Assembly (NCBI GenBank): GCA_029718625.1
Contig: CM056391.1
Coordinates: forward strand, 7,687,861 to 7,751,860
Length of the DNA stretch: 64,000 nucleotides
From: Synaphobranchus kaupii
Taxonomy: Eukaryota; Chordata; Actinopteri; Anguilliformes; Synaphobranchidae
Reading direction: 5' to 3'
The notes under the pieces are model-generated. The model saw nothing but the letters and a program-made list of their open reading frames with translations, was not told the origin of the DNA and did not search any database. Positions 11,408 through 21,700 of the stretch are shown piece after piece. The number at the start of each line of letters is the position of its first letter. The first letter of the stretch is position 1. The translations under genes were made by a program, and so were the position numbers.

Positions 11408-11589
11408 AGTTTATTTAGTGTGAGCTACAATAGGCAATATTGTTAGTTGTAACTTGGCCACATTTTGATATCAATACTTTTTTTTGCAAGTTGGAATTAA
11501 GGACTTATAGACAGCGCTCTGTAGGCTATGCATGAGTAACTTGGCTTTTTTTTTTTCTGTCGGAGACAATTTTTTGATCAGATATATTT

Positions 11590-11729
11590 TACTATGTTTA
11601 TCCTGGATGATCATCACTATGTTGATCCTGGATAGATTTGCTAATGTTGATCCAGGATGATCATCCCATTGTTGAATCTGGATAGATTTGCTAAGGTTGA
11701 TCCGGGATGACCATCACATTGTTGATACT
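11590..11729. repeat. Short degenerate tandem repeat (TGTTGATCC(T/A)GGAT...)
   Basis: Repeats of a roughly 54-bp unit built on 'ATGTTGATCCTGGATAGATT' and its variant with GATGATCATC. The array resumes at 12021 after the LTR-like insertion. Confidence 0.6.
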
Positions 11730-12020
11730 TGTTACGTCCCTCCATTCCTGGGGCTGGCAAATGTCACTATGCATGTTTTTTTCTAACTGTTCTCTATCTG
11801 CATATCTTTCTCCCAGATAGCAATTAAGGTGATTGGCTGCACCTGGGCGAGACATTTAAATTGAGGCCGGTTCCACTCGCACACTCGGCGACAGCATGTC
11901 CTTGCTGTTACAGGACTGTTGTATGTTGTAAGATATTATAAATAAAATAAAACTTTTTGATCCACTACCCTTGTTATCTATCATCCCTTTTGTGTTCAGT
12001 CACCAGCCCTGGCCGTAACA
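11730..12020 (+). mobile_element. Solo-LTR-like insertion
   Basis: Starts TGTTACGTCCC and ends GGCCGTAACA (TG...CA, with TGTTACG mirrored by CGTAACA). It has a polyadenylation-like AATAAAATAAAAC and splits a tandem array. Flanks ATACT and ATCCT differ at one base. It is short for a complete LTR. Confidence 0.5.
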
Positions 12021-12269
12021 ATCCTGGATAGGATTCATTCGTCCACAATTTTTTTAAAGTACTGAATAGAACAAATTAGACTTTTTTAATATATGATGAA
12101 CAAAATTGACCTAAAAGAGAAAATAGCTTGATCCATAATGAAACCAGAATGAGTACACTGGATCATTAGCATAGCCTATCTATACAATTTTTTTATGTGA
12201 AATGGCAACAAATTGGATAAATTAAATAATCTTAGTCACTACAAGCAAAATATTGGGGAAATAGGATTA

Positions 12270-12370
12270 AAGCTGCAGTAGGCAAGTTTGAAAATATAGA
12301 AGGCAAAAAGACTTCCCCCTTTTGCTTTCCTCCCTCCTATCTCTCTCCTAAGCCCCTCCCACGCAAAGTG
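12270..12370 (-). mobile_element. Partial copy of the 465-862 piggyBac-like MITE
   Basis: ATTAAAGCTGCAGTAGGCAA followed by the C/T-rich stretch CCTCCCTCCTATCTCTCTCC matches the reverse complement of 740-866. The far end is not recognisable. Confidence 0.6.
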
Positions 12371-12717
12371 TTACCGACTTTTTTTTTTCTTTTATTACAA
12401 CAATAAAGCACGTAACACGTACTAGCTAACACTAATAGCTAATAGCTGTTTTGACAATCTGAAGCCGAGCCAACACGCACCACTCACGTAAAAATTAGTA
12501 CATTTTAGCATATTAGACTATCACTAACTGGCAACCCAGCGGAATAACTCTCAGACTTTCACTCAGTAGGCTAGATACCATTGCTTTTGAAATTCAGAAG
12601 GTTCCATTAATTACGAGCGATTGTTTTATTTCAGTGTGGCTTTACTTGCACGCTGCTTTTTTTTTTTTTTTTTCCATTCCTCTTGTAAGCGCATCACGGC
12701 TCAGGCCGATCACGATT

Positions 12718-12782
12718 CAGGCCAGTCTGCGGCTGCGTCCCAATCCAGTTTTTGCTCCACCCTCGTAAACTTCACTTGGGGG
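12718..12782 (+). repeat. Arm of a 62-bp inverted pair (other arm 14115-14180)
   Basis: CTGCGTCCCAATCCAGTTTT with the following GCTCCACCC and AAACTTCACTTGG is repeated in reverse at 14115-14180. A further inverse of AAACTTCACTTGG sits at 12853-12865, so the left site can also form a local hairpin. Confidence 0.65.
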
Positions 12783-13502
12783 AATCCCCTTTTGAGACCA
12801 GGGTGTACCCTCGGTCTCCATTTTAAGTGTGAGTCCAATCCGTTAGAAAGCCAAGTGAAGTTTGTGACATAGCCCCTCCACCCTAAACTTTTCTCAAGGG
12901 AACGAGTCTGCAAGCTCATATTACCCACAATTCACATCGAACGTACTGTTCAGTGGTAATCACGTTAATGTTTATCGCGGTATTATACATTAAAAGTGCA
13001 TACAGAATGGAAAAGACGGTGTATAGGCTAATAAATACAGAAGACATTGGGATTTTTTGCCAGTTAATTATTCAGAATTATTGCCACCCTTATTAAACAA
13101 TCTCACGTTAGTAATATCTTTGTCATTGTCATTTGTTAATCATTAGCCTATCTTTAATTGATTCAGGGACTTTGTTTGATTGACATAAGCAAGCAAAATG
13201 AACGGAAACAGGTTGAGAATATGTTCGGTTTAAATGCTTTATTCCAGCGCACAGACTGTCCTACATATGTAAATGCTAGGCTAGACAATTTTATGACAAA
13301 AAGACTTGCTGTATTTATTGATCTTTGTTATTCAGTAAATCAATTGCTTGACTGATAATTAATGTAAACAGGTTGAGAGTTTCATCCGTTTAAACGTAGG
13401 CTACGGTGACAGGCGTTTTACATGATCGGAGATCCCACGATACGCCACTGTGCAGCAGCATGGTTAACTTCCGAGTATAGATGGGGTGAAGTGCGTCTCA
13501 AT

Positions 13503-14001
13503 CATAGACTGTATAAAAATATGGACAAAGCCACTGTGACGTCACCCATTGCCTTTCCACGGCCTCGTAAAAACTGAATTGAAGCTCGGAAGTCTTTTTC
13601 GCCGCCCATTTGAACAAACTGCGCCTGCTCCGTGGAGCCGAAGAGGACTCAACCTGTCCCTCTGATTGGTCCTGGCAGTGAGAACCATATAGAACCTATC
13701 TATGCCAGTGATCCCAGGACTCAACCTGTCCCTCTGATTGGTCCTGAACAAATGTTAATACCCTGTCCAAACGACACAATATTTAAAAAAATATGCACAT
13801 GCACAGGCATTAGATGAAGGAAAGGCACCTATTGCAATGACATTTTGTTGTGTAAAAAATTTATTGACTGAGTATTTTGACCACATTGCTGCCATTGACT
13901 TACATGGGGAAAGACCTATACTGGAGCCAACCGCAGTGGCGCTAGTGAGCAACAGCACCAGGAAGTGAGCTTCAGAACGAAAGCCCAGTCTTGGCCCCTT
14001 G
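13503..14001 (+). mobile_element. CRE-bearing repeat, copy 1, with 8-bp target duplication
   Basis: Begins CATAGACTGTATAAAAATAT and ends CAGTCTTGGCCCCTTG. It is flanked by GTCTCAAT on both sides (13495-13502, 14002-14009). A consensus CRE (TGACGTCA) is at 13537-13544. A 72-bp internal tandem duplication (ACTCAACCTGTCCCTCTGAT at 13647 and 13719) is absent from copy 2. The ends are not inverted repeats of each other. It lies about 360 bp upstream of the dhodh start codon. Confidence 0.75.
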
Positions 14002-14114
14002 GTCTCAATTCAAATAACCCGCTCCGCCCTCGCTCCCTCCCACTCGCTAAACGCAAGTGTATACTCATAGAACTATATATTGTATACTCCTGTTTTATTG
14101 GTATGTGCGTCACA

Positions 14115-14180
14115 TCCTCCCAAGTGAAGTTTACGCGGGTGGAGCAAAAACTGGATTGGGACGCAGCCTGCGAGTCTGCA
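14115..14180 (-). repeat. Second arm of the 62-bp inverted pair
   Basis: Reverse-complement match to 12718-12782, located about 190 bp upstream of the dhodh ATG and so probably in or near its promoter. Confidence 0.65.
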
Positions 14181-14348
14181 GATGGACCCTTCTCCCCTTC
14201 TCTCAATTTGCGCGAGAGATATCGCGAGATCTTGTCCAAGGAAGCGTCTTTCTCCACGCGTATTACTCTGGAACTACCACAGAACTCTCTAATAGATTAT
14301 ATTATATTATATTATATAGTTCTGTGGGAACTACTGCAATCGTTATTC

Positions 14349-14378
14349 ATGCTGTGCCATCTATGGCGGGACAACTGA
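14349..14378 (+). promoter_or_regulatory. Upstream ORF overlapping the dhodh start
   Basis: An ATG 14 bases before the dhodh ATG opens a nine-codon reading frame (MLCHLWRDN) in another phase. It ends with TGA at 14376-14378, inside dhodh exon 1. If the transcript starts upstream of it, it could reduce translation of dhodh. The transcription start is not known from sequence. Confidence 0.4.
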
Positions 14379-14380
14379 AG
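14363..14380 (+). CDS. dhodh: dhodh exon 1 (coding part)
   Basis: Encodes only MAGQLK, then a GTAACT donor. The tiny coding exon mirrors the human gene, where the first exon also carries a short N-terminus. A 14-bp-arm hairpin with an AT-rich loop lies just upstream (14268-14335). Confidence 0.85.
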
Positions 14381-15722
14381 GTAACTGGTTAGCCTCAGAA
14401 AAGCTTAAGCTTACGTTTGCCCTTTTAGCTAAATATAAAAACAACTGGTGTGCTTGGAACGAACTTGAATTGTAGTGAACGAGCTGTTAAGTTATCCAAA
14501 GTGTTGACTGACTAACGTTAGCTACCTATATGCAGGTGCAAGGCTTTCTCTGAGTTCCCTTATCTTGTAATTGGCTATGGTTAACTTCTCACAAATGTGC
14601 TTTGTCTTATTCGCTAGATGGCTATCTACGATGCTGGTTTATCAGCGCAAATAGTGCAGATTATTGTACTAGCTAACATAACGTTAGACTAGTGATATTG
14701 GCATTAACGTTACCCATTTCCTATGACGATTCTATGAATTGTTCTATGAGCTGGCTAGAGAGGGTTCGGGACGTATTTAACAGTAACGTTACATGCATTT
14801 AGCCAAAAATGATTGCTAAAATATAATGTTAACCGCTTGTGTGATTATCTTGTATTTCTGTTAGTTGGTGCACAAAATCAACAGACGTGTCCGTGCCCTA
14901 ATGTTTGCAGGATATGTGTGTGTTTGTATAACTTACATATCCATGCACGAGCAAGAAAAGCTGTTTTTTTGTTTAATGTGCATGTTAACAGAGGCGTCTT
15001 AAGGAGGCGGTGAAGGTTATAGGCTCCGGGAGTTTCCTGTTCGTCTCCTACCTCACAGCCGTCGGCGATGAGCGCTTCTATGCCAACCAACTGATGCCTG
15101 CATTGCAAAGGATTCTGGGAGCAGAGACGGCCCATGTGATCAGTGTTCGCTTTATCGGTATGGGATTAGTACCCCGGAGCAGGTACCAGGATCCAGCATC
15201 ACTGGTTAGTACTTGCCCTCACTTGCTGTTGCTCATCGGAAATGATAGTGAGATGATTGGACTTCGTTTGATGGCAGGGTCCCACTCCACAACGTAGCGG
15301 CATTAATACACCGCCATAGGGCCGGGCACTGCTACATCGCTCTTTACAGTGCTGCCTGTCACTCTTGCTATACTATGAGGTGTGATTGCTACACTGTGGC
15401 ACTGTCTGTATGCTGTATTTGCATTTATGCATTTATGCATTTAGACACTCTTATCGCGAGCAACTTGCATGTTGAAACACGTTCCTTTTTGTAGATTTTT
15501 AATTAAGCAAATCAGAGTAAGCACAATGCTCGAAGAACCACACCTACAATACTCTTGCCTATGTGTGAGACTGATGCTCAGTTGGCCTGAAATGTCAAAT
15601 GCCCATGGTATATACATTTGGATGGTGCATTGTAGTTACCAGAGCTTATTGTGTGTGTGCGCGTGTGTCTGTCTGTCTCTGTGTATATTTGTCTCTGTGT
15701 GTTTATATTTGTGTGTGTCTGT

Positions 15723-15775
<53 letters not shown>

Positions 15776-18700
15776 TGTGTGTGCGCGTTCCCTTTAGGAA
15801 GTGAGTGTTCTGGGCTGCAGGTTCCGTAACCCTGTGGGAATTGCGGCCGGCTTTGACAAGCACGGCGAGGCAGTGGATGGGCTGTATCGCCTGGGATTCG
15901 GGTTTGTGGAGGTGGGGACGGTCACGCCACTAGCACAGGAGGGGAACCCCAAACCAAGAGTGTTCAGACTTCCTGCTGACCAGGCGGTGGTGAACAGGTA
16001 CAGGCCAGCCATACATACGACGTCTCTTAACACTGCACTTATGACTGGGGGCTTCATAGACTCAGGCCTGCACACTTTAAGCAGTCTCCCTGGTTAGTTT
16101 ATTGAAGTAGAAGATGACATCAAGTTTGTGAATTCTGCATTGTTAGGAAATGGCTTTTCGCCAGGAGGTGAGTGTTCTTGGCCGCAGGTTCTGTAGTAAC
16201 AGAGTAAGTAGCAGGAATTGCAGCCGGCTTTGACAAAAGTGGCTACCTGCAAAAGTGGCTGCTTGAGTACAAAATCTTACCAGCCACAATCTAAAATTTA
16301 GCAGCATTTGGCTGGTGGCCACACACTCTTTAACAAGCGAATAGGTTTGATATATACCTGTATACACTTATTGTATGCATTTCGCCAGGTCCTCTTTCTC
16401 ATAGCGGCTGGTACACCGGATGTGTCGTCTGCGTTTATTTGGCGTTGAATGAGGGGCCTGTTGCTCTTCACAGAATGATTATTCGCACAGCACTCATTTC
16501 AATATTTCTACTGTCCATGTGAAAGAAATAGACCAAAGTTACCTGCACAACAACATGTTAGAGGAAGGCAAATAGTCACTGAACACTGTCTGGTTTGGTG
16601 GGGGCCTCAGGAAGCGCTGCCTGTTGTTTTGATTTTTGAGTTCACATTAGTAACACTGGATTGCCACTGACCTGATTCAGAGGAGCTTTGATTAGGCGAA
16701 GAATTCATAGTCTTGCACAACTTTGTTGTCTTCAGGTTAGGTGAGTAGATAGATGTTTGTGTAGCCCTGACTGTTTTGAATGGCAAATTTAGTTAATGCA
16801 ATAGGATGTGAGTGTATTTGAGTCTTCTTCACCATAGTGCTCTAAGTACTGTCAACAGGAGAAAGCGACAACGAGTGGAAAAAAATTTATTCAGATTTTA
16901 ATTAAAAAAACTAATGTTCCATTGTGCAGTTCAGATAAAACAGTTAGATAGAAACACATCTATTTACTAACATAGCTAAGCATTGTACTATACATCTATG
17001 TAAAATCCATGTTGATAATTCTGATGTTGACGTTAATTGGAGCTTCCAACGTTTACAGCCTCGGACATTGTGTTCATCCTTGAATGCAGAACATATCCCA
17101 CACCAGACTGGCAGTACCCGGAAGTCCGTTTCTCTGGTTGCTGTGGCCACAGTACCAAAAACAAAGCTCGGTTTGCTGTAAACGAGCAGCGATGTTTTAG
17201 ACAGTGCTCTGCCTCCGCTCTGTGGCATTGTATCTACTGTGAAGCATTTGCATGAGTTCAAGGGTATGCTTTTCCAAAACTGAGTGAACACTTTATCTAT
17301 TTCATTTTTATGAGAGTCCTTTTAGGAGAGGCACCGTTTGTATCATGCTCCATTTTGAGAGGAAAAAAATTCTTGTCCAAAACTATTTTGTCTAAATGGC
17401 AGCAGTTGGCATGCAATTTCAAAGTATAGAAGCACATAAGGTCGGATGCTATAAAATGAGAATAAGCACGGCAGGTGATGTAGTTTTAGAATATGAATAC
17501 GATAAATTGAATTAAGTAAACCAATTTGAAAAAGCCTAAATATCGGATTTCACTGGTTACAGCCATAGACTGTATAAAAATATGGACAAAGCCACTGTGA
17601 CGTCACCCATTGCCTTTCCACAGCCTCGTAAAAACTGAATTGATGCTCTGGATGTCTTTTTCGCCGCCCGTTTGTACAAACTGCGCCTGCTCCGTGGAGC
17701 CGAAGAGGACTCAACCTGTCCCTCTAATTGGTCCTGAACAAATGTTAATACCCTGTCCAAACGACACAATATTTTAAAAGATCAGCACATGCAGAGGCAT
17801 TAGATGAAGGAAAGGCACCTCTTGTAATGACATTTTTTTGTGGGAAAAATTTTGACCACATTGCTGCCATTGACTTACATGGTGAAAGACCTATACTGGA
17901 GCCAGTCGCAGTGGCGCTAGTGAGCAACGGCACAATTGCCGCTCCCAGCCCAACCAGGAAGTGAGCTTCAAAACGAAAGCCCAGTCTTGGCCCCTTGGTT
18001 ACAGCATGAAATATTATTTTCAATATGAAAATTGGCATAACATAAACAATTTGCAGCAAAAGTCAAATGATAAAACAATACCTCATTAGCTGCAACATTT
18101 CAGAATTGCACTATGTAAAATGCAATGAATGGTACATTAGTGCACAATTTCGAAATCGGTGCATCAGGATTCTGGAATTGTAGAAATGATTTAATCCTCG
18201 TTTGATCATGTACATATATCAATGGCATACGACGGGGGAGCTCCAGCATTCTTTAATGAATGTGCCGTGTAAAAAGTAGGCCCTTTCGCAGGCTGTCAGT
18301 TTCGATTATAAATTTGCATTAACATTGAAATGAGGGCGTCGGGTAGTCTGGTAGGTTACTCATGCGTCAGGCAGTTATGGAGGAGTTTACTATCACCAAA
18401 AAAAAGAGAGACTGGGAGAGTTTACTCTCTATTAAACAGTCACGTTCACCTCTGTCTTTGTGTATGTATTTTTAAGGTATGGATTCAACAGCTGTGGACA
18501 CGCTGTCGTTCAGGAGAGGCTGAAGGCAAGAGAGCCTATCCAATTAGAGCTGACTCGAGGTAACCAATCACACTGGCTGTCCTCTTCCATTTTTCACCTA
18601 TATGTCCGCTGACATGTATTATTAAAAAGTGTGAAATGCGTGAATCATCTGATGCAGTATTCACAGGCTGCACACGTGAAGTTTGTCCATTTGCAGAAAG

Positions 18701-21700
18701 TGGCATGCGGTCTCATGGAATGTGTGGAGTGGATTTGGGGGAATGTGTGGAGTGGATTGGGGGGAATGTGTGGAGTGGACTGGGGGAATGCAATACTGAA
18801 GCATTTGTTGGTTCAAGTAGAATATTTATTCTCAATGCAATTGCAGTAAGAAACCACCCGCCAAGCTAGTCGCACAGAGTTGTATGCATGTCAATAATTG
18901 TGTGCATGTACTTGGCAAAAAAAAACAAGCAAAAAGAAGCTCAATGCTATTATGATTATGAAGATGATTATGTCCTCCTTTCCTTGTGATGTGTTCAGAA
19001 GGAATAAAAAGAAAGGAAGCAAGGTAAGAAAAGGAGGACAGTTACAAAGTGTTTGAACGCAGCCTATATCTTGATGAAGTGCTGAGCATCACAAAATGTT
19101 TCATCACAAGAAAACTGGAAGAGATGTTCAGAGTTTATTGAGCCAACTGCAGAATGACAAGCTTTGGACTTCACTTCCCATCGTCCTCTGGGGGGGGGGG
19201 GGGAAGCCTGGTTTGTTGTCTGTATCGTTGTTATGACCGTGTCACAATGCATTTTCAGCTGGCCTGCCAATGGGAATCAATCTGGGCAAGAACAAACTGT
19301 CCCAAGACGCAGCGTCTGATTTTACGCAAGGCGTGCGAGCGCTGGGGCCCCTGGCCGATTATTTAGTTGTGAACGTGAGCAGCCCAAACACCCCTGGCCT
19401 TAGGGATCTGCAGGGCAAGAAGGAACTGCGCCACCTACTGGACAAGGTGAGAATTTGGTAGCACTTTTTTTTTAACCAGATCCTCTCTTAGGGCCGGATT
19501 CAGAGATGACCAACTTAAGTCATGCGCTTAAGTGCCTCTCCCGCGCGGATTTAACGCGGGATGAGATGCGCCGTATTCTAACCTGCGCTACGCGGGTGCG
19601 TTTCTCAAAATGTGCGTGGTACAGGCCCCCTGGGTTGCCAGCTTACTACTAAAAAAAATGTGTGTGGGGGTATACATTTTCAACGTGTCAGTGACATTGC
19701 CTTTAATAACCGCATTTGCCTAAAATCCTACCTTTGTGCATCGTAGTTGCTCTTGAGTGATGGGGAAGGCAGTGAACATATTAATCAAATGATCATAGCT
19801 CCTATTGACGACTTGGATATACCCATCACACAATCAAAATAAATAATCGCTGGACAGTGGTTGCATGTAATATTATTAAGTAAACAAATAAATCGTTGGA
19901 TTTATTGGAAAAAAAAAGATTTAAAAATCGAATCTTTTTTAATGATTTACCTAATAAAGTTTTGTAGCCTACGGTGGTTGAACAAAATAGCCTATATGCG
20001 ACATCTTCAACTTAATCATTTTGGAGAAGCTGTGCTGACACAAATCGTCTCTCTGTCAAAGCGAATATGATCCAGACACTATCTATCAATTAATCCATCT
20101 AATATTGGTCTGGTCAGACATATTTTTCTTTTTATGGCAGCTCTTTGATAATTGTAAGTAGGCTAGGCAAAGGAAAATAAGACCAATATTATTTTCAAAG
20201 AACATGCACTCATTCTAATATCCATTTTTGCAAAATAATCAGTAGTTTTGTCCTTGCAAAGCGAGGGTCCACAAAGTACTGGAAAGCTTTATAAAAATTT
20301 TGACTACTTGAAAAATATTTTCTCTGAGAAATTGTATTCGTATACCTGAATATAAATGTCTGTGTTGAGCATACACTATAACTCTTTACCCATGGTTATT
20401 GTATACTGCCTTTCTTTGGTCATCTTTATCAAAGGTGGCAGTAATGTTAGAGGCCACTGTATCTAGGTCCATGTCAATCACATAGGATCTACAGTACTTG
20501 AATTTTTATCTCCCTCTTTTCATTCAGTTTTACTGGTGAAAGCGCGCTTGATTTTATGGTTGGTTTTTTGCTCTTAACAATAACCCACGTGACTTTGGAC
20601 CCTTCTGTGATAAACCTACACGTCAGTGCAGCTGACCTGGAACTCCGCTCTCAAGAACTCAATGATGTCCTCTGCTGCTGGTGGAAGTCAATAACCTGTA
20701 CTTGCAAGATAATGGGGGGCTTGTGGGAAAGTGCCTTGTCCACACTTCTTTGTGGTTGTCTCACCATGATTGTGCGTGTGTGCGTGTGTGTGTGTGTGTG
20801 TGCGTGTTCCTCTGCCTGCAGGTTTTAAAGGAGAGGAATGCCCTGAAGTGCAAGCGGCCGGCAGTGCTGGTGAAGATCGCCCCTGACCTCAGTCTCAAAG
20901 ACAAGCAGGACATCGCCGATGTCATCACTGAGGTCAGCAAACAGACAGGCAGAAGCCCCGCCCTGCTGCACACCAACTGCCCCTCTTTCCCTCCAGTTCT
21001 GTTCTAGCGCCCGGTTTAGCCAAGTTAAATCTTTCCTTTACATTCCGATGCACATACTAATGCGTTTGCGTGTAGTTTCTCGGTAAAATAACGTCTACTC
21101 AAACATTTGTAGATCTGTTAATGAGAGTATCCTCGTTTTGTGCGTTTTAGGCCTACTTGCTGCATCAGTTACATGTCGTGTAGTCAGAGAAAAAAAAATA
21201 AAAAAAATTTTTTCTCATTGATCGATGGCAGGCTCCTTGCTTCTTTTTGCCCATATTTATTTAGCATGCCCAACTGAGAACAAAGCCCTGCACTGCAAAA
21301 AAACACATCTTAACGAGCATTTTAATCTTATATTTAGACTTTAGAATCTCATTTCTGTAACTTTTTTGCTAAATAATACAAACGATCTGCCAGTGGGGTG
21401 AGATAGTTTCACTTGTCAAGCAAGAAGTAACTTAAAATAAGCTAATATTTTCCACTTTTGAGAAAAGAAATACGATTTTTAAGTCTCATTACGAGACTAA
21501 AACATCTGTTAAGACATTTTTTGCAGTGTGTAGTATGTCACGAATCACGGCGAACCATGAACCACTGAGGTCATCAACTCGCTGAGAGCATTGTGGAACG
21601 TGACATAACGTAACAGAAAAGGTTACATTACACTCGAGGAAATGTTGTCTTCACGCACAGGAAACCGCACTTGAGTAGCGGCTTGTCGTAACTATGGACA

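Larger units (their letters stand above)
10080..14362. other. Intergenic region between divergent pkd1l3 and dhodh
   Basis: About 4.3 kb separating the two start codons. I see no exon-like sequence. It holds a large foldback (10566-11407), a tandem GTTGATCC-type repeat broken by an LTR-like insert, a piggyBac-like fragment, a 62-bp inverted pair and the CRE-bearing repeat. Both promoters must lie here, but I see no clear TATA box for either gene. Confidence 0.6.

Noticed and set aside
13965..14378. 137-residue ORF upstream of dhodh
   Set aside because: Crosses the CRE repeat and the inverted 62-bp arm; only its last nine codons (from 14349) are of interest as a uORF.
19487..19630. GC-rich GGGCCGGATTCAGAG segment as a MITE
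   Set aside because: Only one end looks element-like; no matching inverted end or target duplication found.
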